A DNA stretch of 64,000 bases from Rhodococcus globerulus NBRC 14531 (GTDB taxonomy: Bacteria; Actinomycetota; Actinomycetes; Mycobacteriales; Mycobacteriaceae). The notes below the pieces were generated by a model, which was given only the letters and a program-made list of their open reading frames with translations, searched no databases and had not been told where the DNA came from. This document shows, one piece after another, positions 55,801 to 64,000 of this stretch. The stretch spans positions 372,001 to 436,000 of the forward strand of contig NZ_BCWX01000002.1 of the NCBI RefSeq assembly GCF_001894805.1, in the 5' to 3' direction. The position numbers and the translations under genes were made by a program. Within the stretch, counting starts at the first letter, position 1. Every line of letters starts with the position of its first letter.

Positions 55801-58800
55801 TGGTTGTGGATCAGTGTGTTCGGTTCGGTTTGGGTGCCGACTCGGTGGTGTTGCATGGCGCGTCGCCGAGTTTTGATGCTGCGGTGCTCGAGCAGTTGTG
55901 GGCGTTGGGGTCTGGTGGTCGGTTGGTGGTTGCTCCACCGGGGGTGTTCGGTGGGGAGGATCTTCGGGAGTTGTTGGTGCGGGAGAGGGTTTCTCATGTT
56001 GCGTTGACGCCGACGGTGTTGGGGACTGTTGATCCGGCTGGTCTGGAGGATCTGTCGACTGTGGTGGTGGGCGGTGAGGTGTGTTCGCCGGAGTTGGTGG
56101 CGCGGTGGTGTTCGCCGGGTCGGGTGGTGGTGAATACGTATGGTCCGGCGGAGGCGACGGTGCAGTCGAATGCGAGTGTGCCGTTGGTGGTGGGGGATCC
56201 GGTGACGATTGGTGGCCCGATTCGGGGTGTGGCGGAGGTTGTTCTTGATGGTTGGTTGCGTCCGGTTCCGGTGGGTGCGGTGGGGGAGTTGTATCTGTCG
56301 GGTCCTGGTTTGGCGCGCGGGTATGTGAACCGGGCGGGGTTGACGGCGTCGCGGTTTGTGGCGGATCCGTTTGGCGGCGGCGGGCGGAGGTTGTATCGGA
56401 CGGGGGATGTGGTTCGGTGGCGCAGGGTTTCGGATAGAAGTTTGTCTCTGGAGTTTGTGGGTCGTGGTGATTTGCAGGTGAAGGTGCGGGGTGTTCGGAT
56501 CGAGTTGGGGGAGGTGGAGTCGGCGTTGCTGGCCTGTGTGGGGGTGGCTGGGTCGGCTGCTGCGGTGCGGGAAGATCGGTTGGTCGGGTATGTGGTCCCG
56601 GAATCGTCTGTGACCCTAGATGCTTCGGTGATTGTGGATTGTGTGGCAGGGCGGGTGCCTGCGCAGATGGTGCCGGCTGCGGTGGTGGTGGTTGACGAGT
56701 TGCCGGTCACCCCTAACGGAAAGCTGGACCGCGACGCATTGCCCACGCCGGATCTTTCTGCCGTTCGGGCGGAATTCCGAGCTCCGGTATCCGACATGGA
56801 ATCGGCATTAGCAGGGTTGTTCGAGGAGGTGCTCGGACTCGAATCGGTAGGCGTGGAGGATTCGTTCTTCGCCCTCGGCGGCGACAGCATCGTAGCGATT
56901 CAATTGGTCTCACGGGCAAAGGCGACCGGAATAGTTTTCTCCCCGCGGGATGTGTTCGAGCGTAAAACAGTGGCTGGGTTGGCGGAGATTGCGGTCTTCG
57001 GTGACGGACTGGAGGCAGCCACGTTGGAAGAACTGCCTGGGGGCGGGGTCGGGGAGGTTCCGTTGACGCCGATAATGCGCTGGCTCCTCGAACGGGGCAC
57101 GTCGGGGTTCACTCGCTTCTCACAGGCACTGATGCTGAATCTGCCGGAGGCAATAGACGAACAGAGCTTGGCGAGCACGGTGCAAGCGGTGCTCGACCAT
57201 CACGACATTCTCCGGGCTCGGCTCCGGCAGCAAGCCGGTGGCCGCTGGACGTGGGAGGTGTTGCCGGAAGGAGGGATTCGAGCGGACCGCCTCATCTGCC
57301 GGGTACCGATGAGAGGGAAGCCGGGAAGTTCCCAGTTCAATAACCTCGCGTCTGCGGAGTTGGATGCTGCGGCGGACCGGCTCGATCCCGGTGCCGGTGT
57401 GGTGATGCAGGTGGTGTGGTTCGAACCTGTGGAGGATGGCGCGCACGGCTGTGTTCTTGTGGTGGTACATCATTCGGCTATCGACGGTGTGTCCTGGCGA
57501 GTGTTGGTGCCGGATCTGGCGATTGCGTGGTCGCAGATCGTGGCTGGGGTGGAACCAGAGTTGCCGGCGGTTGGAACGTCGATGCGTCGTTGGGCTCATG
57601 GGCTTGTCGAGGAGGCCCGTCGGCCGGAGCGAGTAGCGGAACTCGACCGGTGGCGAGCGATGACGGCCGGCGACGATCCGGTGATCGGGTCGCGGCCCCT
57701 CGACCCGTCGGTCGATGTGAACGGATCGACGGATTATGTTTCCGTGGAGCTGCCCACCGACGTGACAGAAGCCTTGCTGACCACAGTTCCCCAGGCGTTT
57801 CACGGTGGGGTCAGCGACGGGTTGTTGGCTGCGTTGGCTGTTGCGGTCACGCAATGGCGGCGAGATCGCCGACCGATGTCGGCAGGTGCCCCGATTGCCA
57901 CAACGCTCATTGCGCTCGAAGGCCATGGACGAGAGGAGAACGCGGTCCCCGGTTCGGATCTGGGTCGTACCGTCGGCTGGTTCACCACGAGTTTTCCACT
58001 GCGCCTGGATCTTGCAGACATTGATCTCGACGACGCCTGCGCAGGTGGCCCGGCATTGGCTGCCGCAGTCAAAGCTGTCAAGGAACAGATCCGGGCGGTA
58101 CCCGATCACGGGATCGGGTACGGATTGTTGCGGTATCTCAACGAGGACACCGCTTTTGAGATGCGGGAGCTCGCAACACCGCAGATCGGATTCAACTATC
58201 TGGGGCGCGTCGGAGCATCAATCCCGGACGGAATCGGATGGTCGCCACTAGATGAAAATGGCAGGCTCGGCGGCTCCGACCGTGGGGGTGCTCAGGATCC
58301 TGACATGCCGATAGCGAGCGTCCTGGAGATCAACGCTATGACTCTCGGTAGCCAGGGCAAGCCCCGATTACGTGCGACGTGGTCCTTCCCAACGGGGGTG
58401 CTGACTGTCGACGAGGTGAGCGAGCTGGCACGGTTGTGGACCGAAGTGTTGACCGCGCTGGCCGACCATCCCATCGGGGGGCGGACACCGTCGGACCTGG
58501 CCTTGGTCAGTCTCGGCCAAGGTGAGATCGACGTGCTCGAGGACAGGTATCCCACATTGAGTGATGTGTGGCCGTTGTCCCCGCTTCAGTCCGGTTTGCT
58601 GTTCCATGCCCTGTTGTCCGAGGAGTCGGTAGACGCGTACGTCGTGCAATTGACCGTCGAATTGCGGGGTGAGGCCGATTCGGAGCGTTTGCGTCAGGCG
58701 GGTCAGGTGGTGCTCGATCGCTACCCGAATCTGAGGACGGCATTTGTCTCCGACCTCGAACCCGGGCCGGTGCAGGTGGTCCAGGAACACCTGACGGTCG

Positions 58801-61800
58801 TGTGGTCGGAGATGGACCTCTCGGAACTTGACGAGGAAGCGCGCCGCCTGGAATTGGATCGGGTGATGGCCTCTGACAGAGCACACCGTTTTGATCCCAC
58901 GCGTGCGCCGCTGCTGCGCTGGTTGCTCATCACTACAGGTCCGCAGAGCTACCGGCTCGTAATGACCAATCATCATCTGCTGCTCGACGGTTGGTCGACG
59001 CCACTCTTGTTGCGTGAAGTGCTGCTGGCTTATGCCGCAGGTGAAGATGCCTTGCCCAGGGCGTACCCGTACCGCGACTACCTGGCGTGGATCAACCGGC
59101 AGGATACCGCTGGATCTGTGGACGAGTGGGTCAAACAACTTGCCGGCGCCCCGAGCCCTACCCTGGTCGCACCTGCCGATCCTGGTCGTCGGTACAGCGA
59201 GTCGCGGGATGTGTTCGGTGAGTTGACCGAGGAGCAGACTGCGGGGTTGATGTCGTTTGTTCGGGGTAGGGGGGTGACTGTGAATTCGGTGATCGAGATG
59301 GCGTGGTCGATTGTGTTGGGTGGGTGGACTTCTCGTGATGATGTGACGTTCGGTTCGACGGTGGCTGGTCGTCCTCCGCAGGTTGCGGGTGTGGAGTCGA
59401 TGATCGGTTTGTTTGTCAATACGGTGCCGGTGCGGGTTCGGTTGGATCGGGGGGAGAGTCTTGGTTCGCTTCTCGGCCGGATTCAGGCTGAGCAGGCTGG
59501 GCTTTTGGATCATCAGTATGTGGGTTTGGCGGATATTCAGCGGGTGGCGGGGCCGGGTGCGGTGTTCGACTCGATGACGGTGTTCGAGTCGTATCCGGTC
59601 GATCGTGGTGGGTTGACTGCGGAGACGGATATTGCGGGTATGCGGGTGGTTGATGTGAGTGGTGTTGACGCTGCGCACTATCCGATCGGCGTCGTTGCGC
59701 ACCTGGACAACCGACTACACATCAGAATCAAGTATCTACCGGAACTTTTCGACAACGACACGATGAGCAGTGCTGTGCAGCGGGTTCTGCGTGTCATCAA
59801 CACCACAGTCGCAGATCCTGACCTACCACTTGCAGCACTGGACGTGCTCTCGCCCTCGGAGCGGCGGGAACTGGCTCCAGTTCAGGGTGGTTTGTCCGCG
59901 AAAGAACATGTGCTTCCGGAATTACTGTCGGCTGCGCGGGACCCGAACGCACTGGCTGTCGTGTGTGGTGATGAGCGGTTGTCGTATGGGGAGTTGGATG
60001 GTTGGTCGAATCGGTTGGCGCGGTTGTTGATTAGCCGTGGTGTTGGTTCGGGGTCGTGTGTTGCGGTGGCGTTGTCGCGGTCGGTGTTGTCGGTGGTGGC
60101 GTTGTGTGCGGTGGCGAAGTCGGGGGCGGCGTTTGTTGCGGTTGATCCGGAGTATCCGGCTTCCCGGGTCGAGTACATGCTCACCGATTCTGTGGTGACG
60201 GTGGGGATAACGAATTCGGATTGGCACAATCGATTACCTGGATTTGTGGACTGGGTGGTGCTCGACGATCCGGTGGCGGAGGTCGAGTTAGCGGGGTTGT
60301 CTGTTGCTGCGGTGACGGATGTGGATCGGGGTGGAACACTGCGTCCGGATTTGGCGGCGTATGTGGTGTATACGTCGGGGTCGACGGGTGTGCCGAAGGG
60401 TGTGGTGGTGCCGCATCGGGGGTTGGCGAATTTGGTTGTGGATCAGTGTGTTCGGTTCGGTTTGGGTGCCGACTCGGTGGTGTTGCATGGCGCGTCGCCG
60501 AGTTTTGATGCTGCGATGTTGGAGCAGTTGTGGGCGTTGGGGTCTGGTGGCCGGTTGGTGGTTGCTCCGCCGGGGGTGTTCGGGGGCGGCGAGCTTCGGG
60601 AGTTGTTGGTGCGGGAGAGGGTTTCTCATGTTGCGTTGACGCCGACGGTGTTGGGGACTGTTGATCCGGCTGGTCTGGAGGATTTGTCGACGGTGGTGGT
60701 GGGCGGTGAGGTGTGTTCGCCGGAGTTGGTGGCGCGGTGGTGTTCGCCGGGTCGGGTGGTGGTGAATACGTATGGTCCGGCGGAGGCGACGGTGCAGTCG
60801 AATGCGAGTGTGCCGTTGGTGGTGGGGGATCCGGTGACGATTGGTGGGCCGATTCGGGGTGTGGCGGAGGTTGTTCTTGATGGTTGGTTGCGGCCGGTTC
60901 CGGTGGGTGTGGTGGGGGAGTTGTATCTGTCGGGTCCTGGTTTGGCGAGGGGGTATGTGAATCGGGCGGGGTTGACGGCGTCGCGGTTTGTGGCGGATCC
61001 GTTTGGCGGTCCTGGGCGGAGGTTGTATCGGACGGGGGATGTGGTTCGGTGGCGGCGGGTTTCGGGTGGGGATCTCGCGTTGGAGTTTGTGGGTCGTGGT
61101 GATCTGCAGGTGAAGGTGCGGGGTGTTCGGATTGAGTTGGGGGAGGTGGAGTCGGCGCTGTTGGGTTGTGTGGGGGTGGCTGGGTCGGCTGCTGCGGTGC
61201 GGGAAGATCGGTTGGTCGGGTATGTAGTGCCGGAATCGTCTGTGAGTCTGGATATTTCGGTGATTGTGGATTGTGTGGCAGGGCGGGTGCCGGCGCAGAT
61301 GGTGCCCGCTGCGGTGGTGGTGGTTGACGAGTTGCCGGTCACCCCTAACGGAAAGCTGGACCGCGAGGCCTTGCCCACGCCGGATCTTTCTGCTGTTCGG
61401 GCGGAATTCCGAGCTCCGGTATCCGAGATGGAATCGGCGTTAGCAGGGTTGTTCGAGGAGGTGCTCGGACTCGAATCGGTGGGCGTGGAGGATTCGTTCT
61501 TCGCCCTCGGCGGTGACAGCATCATGTCGATTCAGCTTGCTGCGCGGGCAAAAGCTCAGGGCATGGTCATCTCCCCGCGGGATGTGTTCGAGCGTAAAAC
61601 AGTGGCTGGGTTGGCGGAGGTAGCAGTTGAGGAGGGTGGGGCCGACGTAGCGAAGTTTGAGGAAATGACGGGCGGTGGTGTCGGTGAGGTTCCGTTGACG
61701 CCGATAATGCGCTGGCTCGTCGAGCGAGGTGGTTCGGGGTTCACTCGCTTCTCGCAGGCAGTGATGCTGAATCTGCCGGAGGCAATAGACGAACAGAGCT

Positions 61801-64000
61801 TGGCGAGCACGATACAAGCGGTGCTCGACCATCACGACATGCTGCGGGCTCAATTGCGTCCCGACACACATGGATCGTGGGGCTGGAAAGTCCTGCCCGT
61901 CGGATCAATTCAAGCAGAGAAGATAATTCGGAAAGTATCGACCGGGCGGGGCGGTGCCGATTTCCGTGAGGTGACTGCATACGAGTTGGACGCTGCGGCG
62001 GACCGACTTGATCCCAGCACTGGCACCGTAGTGCAGGTGGTCTTGTTTGATCCCCCACATTCCGGCGATCAGGGTTGTGCGCTGGTGGTGGCTCACCATA
62101 CGGTCATCGACGGGGTGTCGTGGCGGGTATTGATACCTGACCTGGCGATTGCGTGGTCGCAGATCAGTTCCGGTAGATCACCGGAACTGGAACCGGTCGG
62201 GACGTCTATGCGTCGTTGGGCCTACGGGCTTGTGGAGGCGGCTCGTCGACCGGAGCGGGTAGCCGAACTCGCGTTGTGGCAATCGATGGCTGGGGGCGAG
62301 GACCCCATGATCGGGTCTCGGCCCCTCGACTCCTCAATCGACGTGAGCACCACCGCGGACACCATCGAGATTGACTTACCCCCGGAAGTGACGGAGGCAC
62401 TCCTCACCACAGTTCCGGAAGCGTTCCACGGTGGTGTGGTCGACGCTCTACTGGCGGCACTCGCCGTCGCGGTCACGACATGGCGGCGCGAAGATAGCCC
62501 CTCCCTTGCGGATGTGTTGATCGGGCTCGAGGGTCATGGGCGCGAGGAAGGTGCGGTCCCCGGCTCGGATCTGAGTCGAACCATCGGCTGGTTCTCCACG
62601 AGTTTCCCACTGCGGTTAGATCTTTCGGACATCGATCTCGACGATGCGTGTTCGGGTGGCCTGGCCTTGGGTGCTGTTGTCAAATCTGTCAAGGAACAGC
62701 TTCGGGCGGTACCCGATCACGGGATCGGCTACGGGCTTTTGCGCTATCTCAACGAGGACACCGGACTGGTGTTGGGGGAGTTGCCAACACCGCAGATCGG
62801 CTTCAACTATCTCGGCAGGGTTGGCGCCGGTGCTGTATCGAACGGGTCCGGGGCGGCGTGGATTCCGATCAACGGAGACAGCGACCTGGGTGGTGCACAA
62901 AATCCGGATACGCCGTTGCCGGCTGTGCTCGACATCAATGCGCTCACCGTCGACGGCGAAGACGGCAGGCCGAGACTGCGCGCAATCTGGTCGTTCCCCA
63001 CAGGGATACTGGGCAAGGGCGATGTTCAAGTGGCCGCGAGGATGTGGTCCGAAACGCTGGCAGCGCTGGCCGCCGACTCGGGTAACCCGGGTGTCGGTGG
63101 CCGGACTCCGTCGGATCTGGACTTGATCAGTCTCGGTCAAGGTGAGATCGATCTGCTCGAGGACAGGTACCCCGCATTGAGTGATGTGTGGCCGTTGTCC
63201 CCGCTGCAGGCAGGTTTGCTATTCCATGCGTTGGCGTCCGAGGGATCGGTGGACGCCTATGTTGTGCAGTTGGTTGTCGAATTGCGGGGTGAAGTTGACT
63301 CGCAGCGATTGCGCCGTGCCTGCCAATCGGTGCTCGATCGCAATCCGAATCTGCGGACCGCCTTTCGCACCGACGTCGGATCTCAGCCGGTGCAGGTGGT
63401 GCACGATTTCGTCGAAGCACCGTGGTCGGAGATCGACCTTTCCGGATTGGACTCCGGCGCCCGCGCTCGTGCTTGGGATCACCTGATGGCGGAGGATCGC
63501 GCTACCCGCTTCGAACCGACTCGAGCTCCGCTGTTGCGGTGGAAGTTGGTCAGCACCGGCCCGGGAAGCTATCGCCTGGTGATGACCAATCATCATCTGC
63601 TGCTGGACGGTTGGTCGACGCCACTGCTTCTGAAGGAAGTGCTGGTGCTTTACGCAACCGATGGCGCGGCGCTGCCCCGGGTACGTCCCTATCGGGACTT
63701 TCTAGCCTGGATCGCCGGGCAGAACAAGACAGAGTCACTTGACGTCTGGGCCAAGGCATTCGACGGTGTCGACGAGCCGACGTTGGTTGCGCCTGCCGAT
63801 CCTGGTCGTCGGTATCGCGAGTCGCGGGATGTGTTCGGTGAGTTGACCGAGGAGCAGACTGTGGGGTTGATGTCGTTTGTTCGGGGTCGGGGGGTGACTG
63901 TGAATTCGGTGATCGAGATGGCGTGGTCGATTGTGTTGGGTGGGTGGACTTCTCGTGATGATGTGACGTTCGGTTCGACGGTGGCTGGTCGTCCTCCGCA
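49872..64000 (+). CDS. Giant non-ribosomal peptide synthetase, 3' end beyond window
   Basis: The open frame from ATG 49872 has no stop to the end (4,709 codons). Approximate domains by residue: C1 33-453 (HHVALDA); C-terminal half of a C domain 473-717; A1 730-1233; T1 Ser1280; C2 1338-1780 (HHIAADG, 1466-1472); A2 1797-2292; T2 Ser2339; E2 2395-2840 ([10 protein letters not shown]); C3 2893-3330 (HHLLLDG); A3 3343-3836; T3 Ser3883; E3 3938-4397; C4 from 4433. T2 and T3 have the GGDSI form that precedes E domains, and C3 and C4 are D-accepting in type. Pocket codes I read: A1 DAFVVAAVMK (near the Phe code), A2 and A3 both DALAVGTVQK (partly like Tyr). Starts 8 bp inside the deacylase gene. 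Confidence 0.95.
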   Translation, partial: MDEIRLSSNDARVPESNADPELTPADPPSDPFPLSSAQYGVWLAQQLVPELPHCIAEYVEFHGELDLALFRSVAVTAGREVQWAFLRLIEVDGEPRQMLDPSQDKELGFVDFRGEHDPVAAAQAWMRDEYTTPTDPMRERLIASSLLQVGDAHYLWYGRAHHVALDAYAAVTMVNRMGVIYTAAVEGREPPPNPTADLRTLYELDCAYRASSRFESDRAYWTERLGGMTEGSSLAERYAIPVATDTLVASSLEENTVARLMDSERHASGTSAATIIAGFACYLSRMTGHTDVCVQIPVSGRTTAVLRRSGGMLVNIVPLRIDIRPGDTVGELVDRVRLELTGALRHQRGNLEEIARGLSAGARRSMATGPIVNVMLFRQEINFGSVCGEFHVLTSGPIDDLLVNIYQSGTPVRTFVEFRGNPGRYTEGELQCHHRGCVAVVEEFAAAGPATPISTIHAATAVVGKRRMETVQHLGYWRRSLAGLPARLDLPTDRRRSTDRSPLLESRQVELGAELHRQLESIARERGSTVFTVMHAGLAVLLARLAAADDISVGAPVRRRNEAADPVVDAVVLRTRVDPDISFADLIDQVNRCERDAFAHAQVPAERVAEAVGSTLFHVMLGVRGCEPTTAADVALTAPDGWNQSRNCDLNITVGERFTDTGRPSGVQVDLGFATDVYNPKTIDILAERLVRVLECGVANSEVRIYEMDLLLPSEHEYLTPVRGGAALPPRSLPLLFAEAVAADPTAIALVGGDCTLTYEELDRRSNRLAHYLIGREIGPESVVAIGLPRSIDSVMALLAVTKSGAAFVPVDPGYPSARLEHMLVDSGAVLGVAITSYARKLPQTVPWLVLDDQDTATEIVGSSAAPVTDGERTATLDIDHPAYVIYTSGSTGIPKGVVVPHRGLLDLMTEQCTRFETGPHARILHCASPSFDASVFELMWALGSGARLVITPPTTYGGDELTALLDREKITHAVLTPSALASLDPRGRTSLQCLVVAGEACSPELAGRWSAGRLMFDAYGPTESTVMANVGAIESGSELLTLGGPIRGLAEVVLDDRLRPVPVGVVGELYLGGVGLARGYRNQTGRTASRFVADPFGPPGRRMYRTGDMVRWRHDQEGRLTIEYLGRNDFQVKIRGFRIELGEIDAALTEHPSVAFAVTLGHTEPTGNTEPTANTSLASYVLPAGDNNVDPAELRTHVRGLLPDYMVPATITVLDAIPLTPVGKLDRGALPEPDVGASRSEFRQPRTPIEETIAGVFGEVLGIEHLGADAHFFDLGGNSLSATKAVARINSALNEGVSVRDLFDEPTVTALAGWIERTDGRTSAGPALTAGVRPERVPVSLAQHRMWLVNQLDTSSPAYNIPIALRLTGELDTDAFRAALTDVVERHDTLRTVYPGSSDGPHQVVVPTGQVLRDFSPVDVAGESELLGRIERLASSGFDVTEEVPVRIALFRDGPERYVLVIVVHHIAADGSSMPPLARDVMTAYTARANRRIPDWAALAVTYADYTLWQRRLLGVESDPGSLAGEELAYWQQALSGLPAVLPLPTDRVRPTWRQMRGSSVHFEIAAQLHRALQLLARKHDSTIFMTMHAALAILLSRLSGSGDIVVGTPVAGRGEAALDDMVGMFVNTVVLRTAVTSGSSFEKVLATVRESDLGAFAHAQIPFEQVVEAIDPVRSTAHSPLFQVMLEFRNAALPELALPELTVELLDVDVEVARYDLHLSLAEDFDPGDNSPAGMSASFGFAVDILDRDTVQGFADRFVRILEDIVTAPSTRVGDISLLSPAECGELVPVSGVAGGRVLVLPELLAVGAADRSAVAVVCGDERLSYGELDGWSNRLARLLISRGVGSGSCVAVELSRSVLSVVALCAVAKSGAAFVAVDPGYPAARVEFMLADCGAVLGVTSSEHVGGLPGAVPWLVLDDPEFEGALAGFDAGPVTDVDRGGSLFPDGAAYVVYTSGSTGVPKGVVVPHRGLANLVVDQCVRFGLGADSVVLHGASPSFDAAVLEQLWALGSGGRLVVAPPGVFGGEDLRELLVRERVSHVALTPTVLGTVDPAGLEDLSTVVVGGEVCSPELVARWCSPGRVVVNTYGPAEATVQSNASVPLVVGDPVTIGGPIRGVAEVVLDGWLRPVPVGAVGELYLSGPGLARGYVNRAGLTASRFVADPFGGGGRRLYRTGDVVRWRRVSDRSLSLEFVGRGDLQVKVRGVRIELGEVESALLACVGVAGSAAAVREDRLVGYVVPESSVTLDASVIVDCVAGRVPAQMVPAAVVVVDELPVTPNGKLDRDALPTPDLSAVRAEFRAPVSDMESALAGLFEEVLGLESVGVEDSFFALGGDSIVAIQLVSRAKATGIVFSPRDVFERKTVAGLAEIAVFGDGLEAATLEELPGGGVGEVPLTPIMRWLLERGTSGFTRFSQALMLNLPEAIDEQSLASTVQAVLDHHDILRARLRQQAGGRWTWEVLPEGGIRADRLICRVPMRGKPGSSQFNNLASAELDAAADRLDPGAGVVMQVVWFEPVEDGAHGCVLVVVHHSAIDGVSWRVLVPDLAIAWSQIVAGVEPELPAVGTSMRRWAHGLVEEARRPERVAELDRWRAMTAGDDPVIGSRPLDPSVDVNGSTDYVSVELPTDVTEALLTTVPQAFHGGVSDGLLAALAVAVTQWRRDRRPMSAGAPIATTLIALEGHGREENAVPGSDLGRTVGWFTTSFPLRLDLADIDLDDACAGGPALAAAVKAVKEQIRAVPDHGIGYGLLRYLNEDTAFEMRELATPQIGFNYLGRVGASIPDGIGWSPLDENGRLGGSDRGGAQDPDMPIASVLEINAMTLGSQGKPRLRATWSFPTGVLTVDEVSELARLWTEVLTALADHPIGGRTPSDLALVSLGQGEIDVLEDRYPTLSDVWPLSPLQSGLLFHALLSEESVDAYVVQLTVELRGEADSERLRQAGQVVLDRYPNLRTAFVSDLEPGPVQVVQEHLTVVWSEMDLSELDEEARRLELDRVMASDRAHRFDPTRAPLLRWLLITTGPQSYRLVMTNHHLLLDGWSTPLLLREVLLAYAAGEDALPRAYPYRDYLAWINRQDTAGSVDEWVKQLAGAPSPTLVAPADPGRRYSESRDVFGELTEEQTAGLMSFVRGRGVTVNSVIEMAWSIVLGGWTSRDDVTFGSTVAGRPPQVAGVESMIGLFVNTVPVRVRLDRGESLGSLLGRIQAEQAGLLDHQYVGLADIQRVAGPGAVFDSMTVFESYPVDRGGLTAETDIAGMRVVDVSGVDAAHYPIGVVAHLDNRLHIRIKYLPELFDNDTMSSAVQRVLRVINTTVADPDLPLAALDVLSPSERRELAPVQGGLSAKEHVLPELLSAARDPNALAVVCGDERLSYGELDGWSNRLARLLISRGVGSGSCVAVALSRSVLSVVALCAVAKSGAAFVAVDPEYPASRVEYMLTDSVVTVGITNSDWHNRLPGFVDWVVLDDPVAEVELAGLSVAAVTDVDRGGTLRPDLAAYVVYTSGSTGVPKGVVVPHRGLANLVVDQCVRFGLGADSVVLHGASPSFDAAMLEQLWALGSGGRLVVAPPGVFGGGELRELLVRERVSHVALTPTVLGTVDPAGLEDLSTVVVGGEVCSPELVARWCSPGRVVVNTYGPAEATVQSNASVPLVVGDPVTIGGPIRGVAEVVLDGWLRPVPVGVVGELYLSGPGLARGYVNRAGLTASRFVADPFGGPGRRLYRTGDVVRWRRVSGGDLALEFVGRGDLQVKVRGVRIELGEVESALLGCVGVAGSAAAVREDRLVGYVVPESSVSLDISVIVDCVAGRVPAQMVPAAVVVVDELPVTPNGKLDREALPTPDLSAVRAEFRAPVSEMESALAGLFEEVLGLESVGVEDSFFALGGDSIMSIQLAARAKAQGMVISPRDVFERKTVAGLAEVAVEEGGADVAKFEEMTGGGVGEVPLTPIMRWLVERGGSGFTRFSQAVMLNLPEAIDEQSLASTIQAVLDHHDMLRAQLRPDTHGSWGWKVLPVGSIQAEKIIRKVSTGRGGADFREVTAYELDAAADRLDPSTGTVVQVVLFDPPHSGDQGCALVVAHHTVIDGVSWRVLIPDLAIAWSQISSGRSPELEPVGTSMRRWAYGLVEAARRPERVAELALWQSMAGGEDPMIGSRPLDSSIDVSTTADTIEIDLPPEVTEALLTTVPEAFHGGVVDALLAALAVAVTTWRREDSPSLADVLIGLEGHGREEGAVPGSDLSRTIGWFSTSFPLRLDLSDIDLDDACSGGLALGAVVKSVKEQLRAVPDHGIGYGLLRYLNEDTGLVLGELPTPQIGFNYLGRVGAGAVSNGSGAAWIPINGDSDLGGAQNPDTPLPAVLDINALTVDGEDGRPRLRAIWSFPTGILGKGDVQVAARMWSETLAALAADSGNPGVGGRTPSDLDLISLGQGEIDLLEDRYPALSDVWPLSPLQAGLLFHALASEGSVDAYVVQLVVELRGEVDSQRLRRACQSVLDRNPNLRTAFRTDVGSQPVQVVHDFVEAPWSEIDLSGLDSGARARAWDHLMAEDRATRFEPTRAPLLRWKLVSTGPGSYRLVMTNHHLLLDGWSTPLLLKEVLVLYATDGAALPRVRPYRDFLAWIAGQNKTESLDVWAKAFDGVDEPTLVAPADPGRRYRESRDVFGELTEEQTVGLMSFVRGRGVTVNSVIEMAWSIVLGGWTSRDDVTFGSTVAGRPP
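51288..52020 (+). other. Orphan C-terminal lobe of a condensation domain inside the NRPS
   Basis: Residues 473-717 ([56 protein letters not shown]) align with the second half of C2 ([36 protein letters not shown]) but lack the N-lobe and any HHxxxDG. The preceding C1 already has both lobes (DRAYW and [12 protein letters not shown]). The linker between them is about 20 residues. Confidence 0.75.
55331..57180 (+). repeat. NRPS internal repeat, copy 1 (A2-T2-start of E2)
   Basis: Matches 59963-61812 with no net gap in a 4,632-bp register. 55331-55528 has two mismatches in about 198 bp, then a variable stretch (55540-55680), then a long near-identical block through the A core, T domain and the first 120 bp of E. 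Codons are TTG/GTG/GGG-rich, unlike flanking NRPS sequence. Confidence 0.9.
59172..59380 (+). repeat. NRPS repeat in C3
   Basis: Near-identical to 63792-64000 in C4, offset 4,620 (a 12-bp net difference from the A-T register arises inside E or C). Sequence continues to match up to the window edge. Confidence 0.88.
59963..61812 (+). repeat. NRPS internal repeat, copy 2 (A3-T3-start of E3)
   Basis: Partner of 55331-57180. Anchors at 55331/59963, 55791/60423, 56702/61334, 57061/61693 and 57121/61753 all differ by exactly 4,632. Confidence 0.9.
63792..64000 (+). repeat. NRPS repeat in C4, cut by window end
   Basis: Partner of 59172-59380; only a few substitutions. The match probably continues past the window. 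Confidence 0.88.

Noticed and set aside
55994..56890. 298-aa minus-strand open frame inside A2, and its 299-aa twin at 60626-61525
   Set aside because: Ser/Thr/Pro/Asn-rich shadow of the NRPS frame; the two are alike only because the A domains are duplicated.
58368..59702. 444-aa minus-strand frame in E2-C3
   Set aside because: Antisense of a well-supported NRPS reading with intact C-domain motifs.
49872..64000. NRPS as a siderophore (heterobactin-like) synthetase
   Set aside because: No iron box upstream, no dihydroxybenzoate or ornithine hydroxylase genes in the window, and pocket codes do not look like Ser, Orn or Arg codes. Not fully excluded, since the cluster continues beyond the window.
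1..64000. CRISPR arrays, rRNA, tRNA, insertion sequences
   Set aside because: No regularly spaced short repeats, no RNA gene signatures and no transposase or terminal inverted repeats were seen on reading.

Overview
The window is high-GC actinobacterial chromosome, most likely Rhodococcus (erythropolis-type) or a close mycolate-containing relative. Three things point there. The housekeeping order rplS-lepB-rnhB-DUF2469, yraN-comM-dprA, rpsB-tsf-pyrH-frr-cdsA-rlmN-dxr-rip1-ispG-GNAT-PBP matches the Mycobacterium/Rhodococcus chromosome. GTG starts and 1-4 base start/stop overlaps are frequent. Lsr2, DUF2469, DUF2631 and IdeR-type signals are present. The species is inferred, not proven.

Layout. 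(1) 1-5.9 kb: a partial DHFR/RibD-like reductase divergent from a TetR regulator, then a surface-glycan locus with a GtrA-like flippase and a 733-aa polytopic protein on the minus strand and a GtrB/ArnC-like glycosyltransferase plus a WecE/RffA-type sugar aminotransferase on the plus strand. (2) 5.9-12.6 kb: a beta-lactamase-fold lipoprotein, tex, a membrane protein, rplS, lepB, rnhB and a DUF2469 gene. (3) 12.6-16.6 kb: rtcB, two secreted proteins and small unknown genes. (4) 16.8-25.6 kb: yraN-comM-dprA, an Lsr2 paralogue, an iron-box-controlled siderophore-interacting protein, a Bcr/CflA exporter, a XerC recombinase, a MinD-like ATPase and an M23-like exported protein. (5) 25.9-40.5 kb: translation, lipid and isoprenoid genes (rpsB, tsf, pyrH, frr, cdsA, rlmN, dxr, rip1, ispG) and a lipoprotein penicillin-binding protein. 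(6) 40.5-48.3 kb: catabolic and regulatory genes, namely an APC permease, a GAF-LuxR regulator, an acyl-CoA synthetase, a TIGR03364-type FAD oxidoreductase with two DasR-like operators, and a NarL-type two-component system. (7) 48.3 kb to the end: a biosynthetic locus with a possible 17-codon ORF, an unknown 223-aa protein, a YbaK/ProX-like tRNA-editing deacylase, and a giant NRPS that starts inside the deacylase gene and runs off the window (at least 4,709 codons).

The most interesting part is the NRPS. It reads C - orphan C-terminal half of a second C domain - A-T-C-A-T-E-C-A-T-E-C. Its second and third A-T-E-C units form a gap-poor tandem duplication in a 4,632-bp register. Long near-identical blocks with their own codon style carry identical A-domain pocket residues, so two identical D-residues are predicted side by side. 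No rRNA, tRNA, CRISPR array or insertion sequence was recognised.
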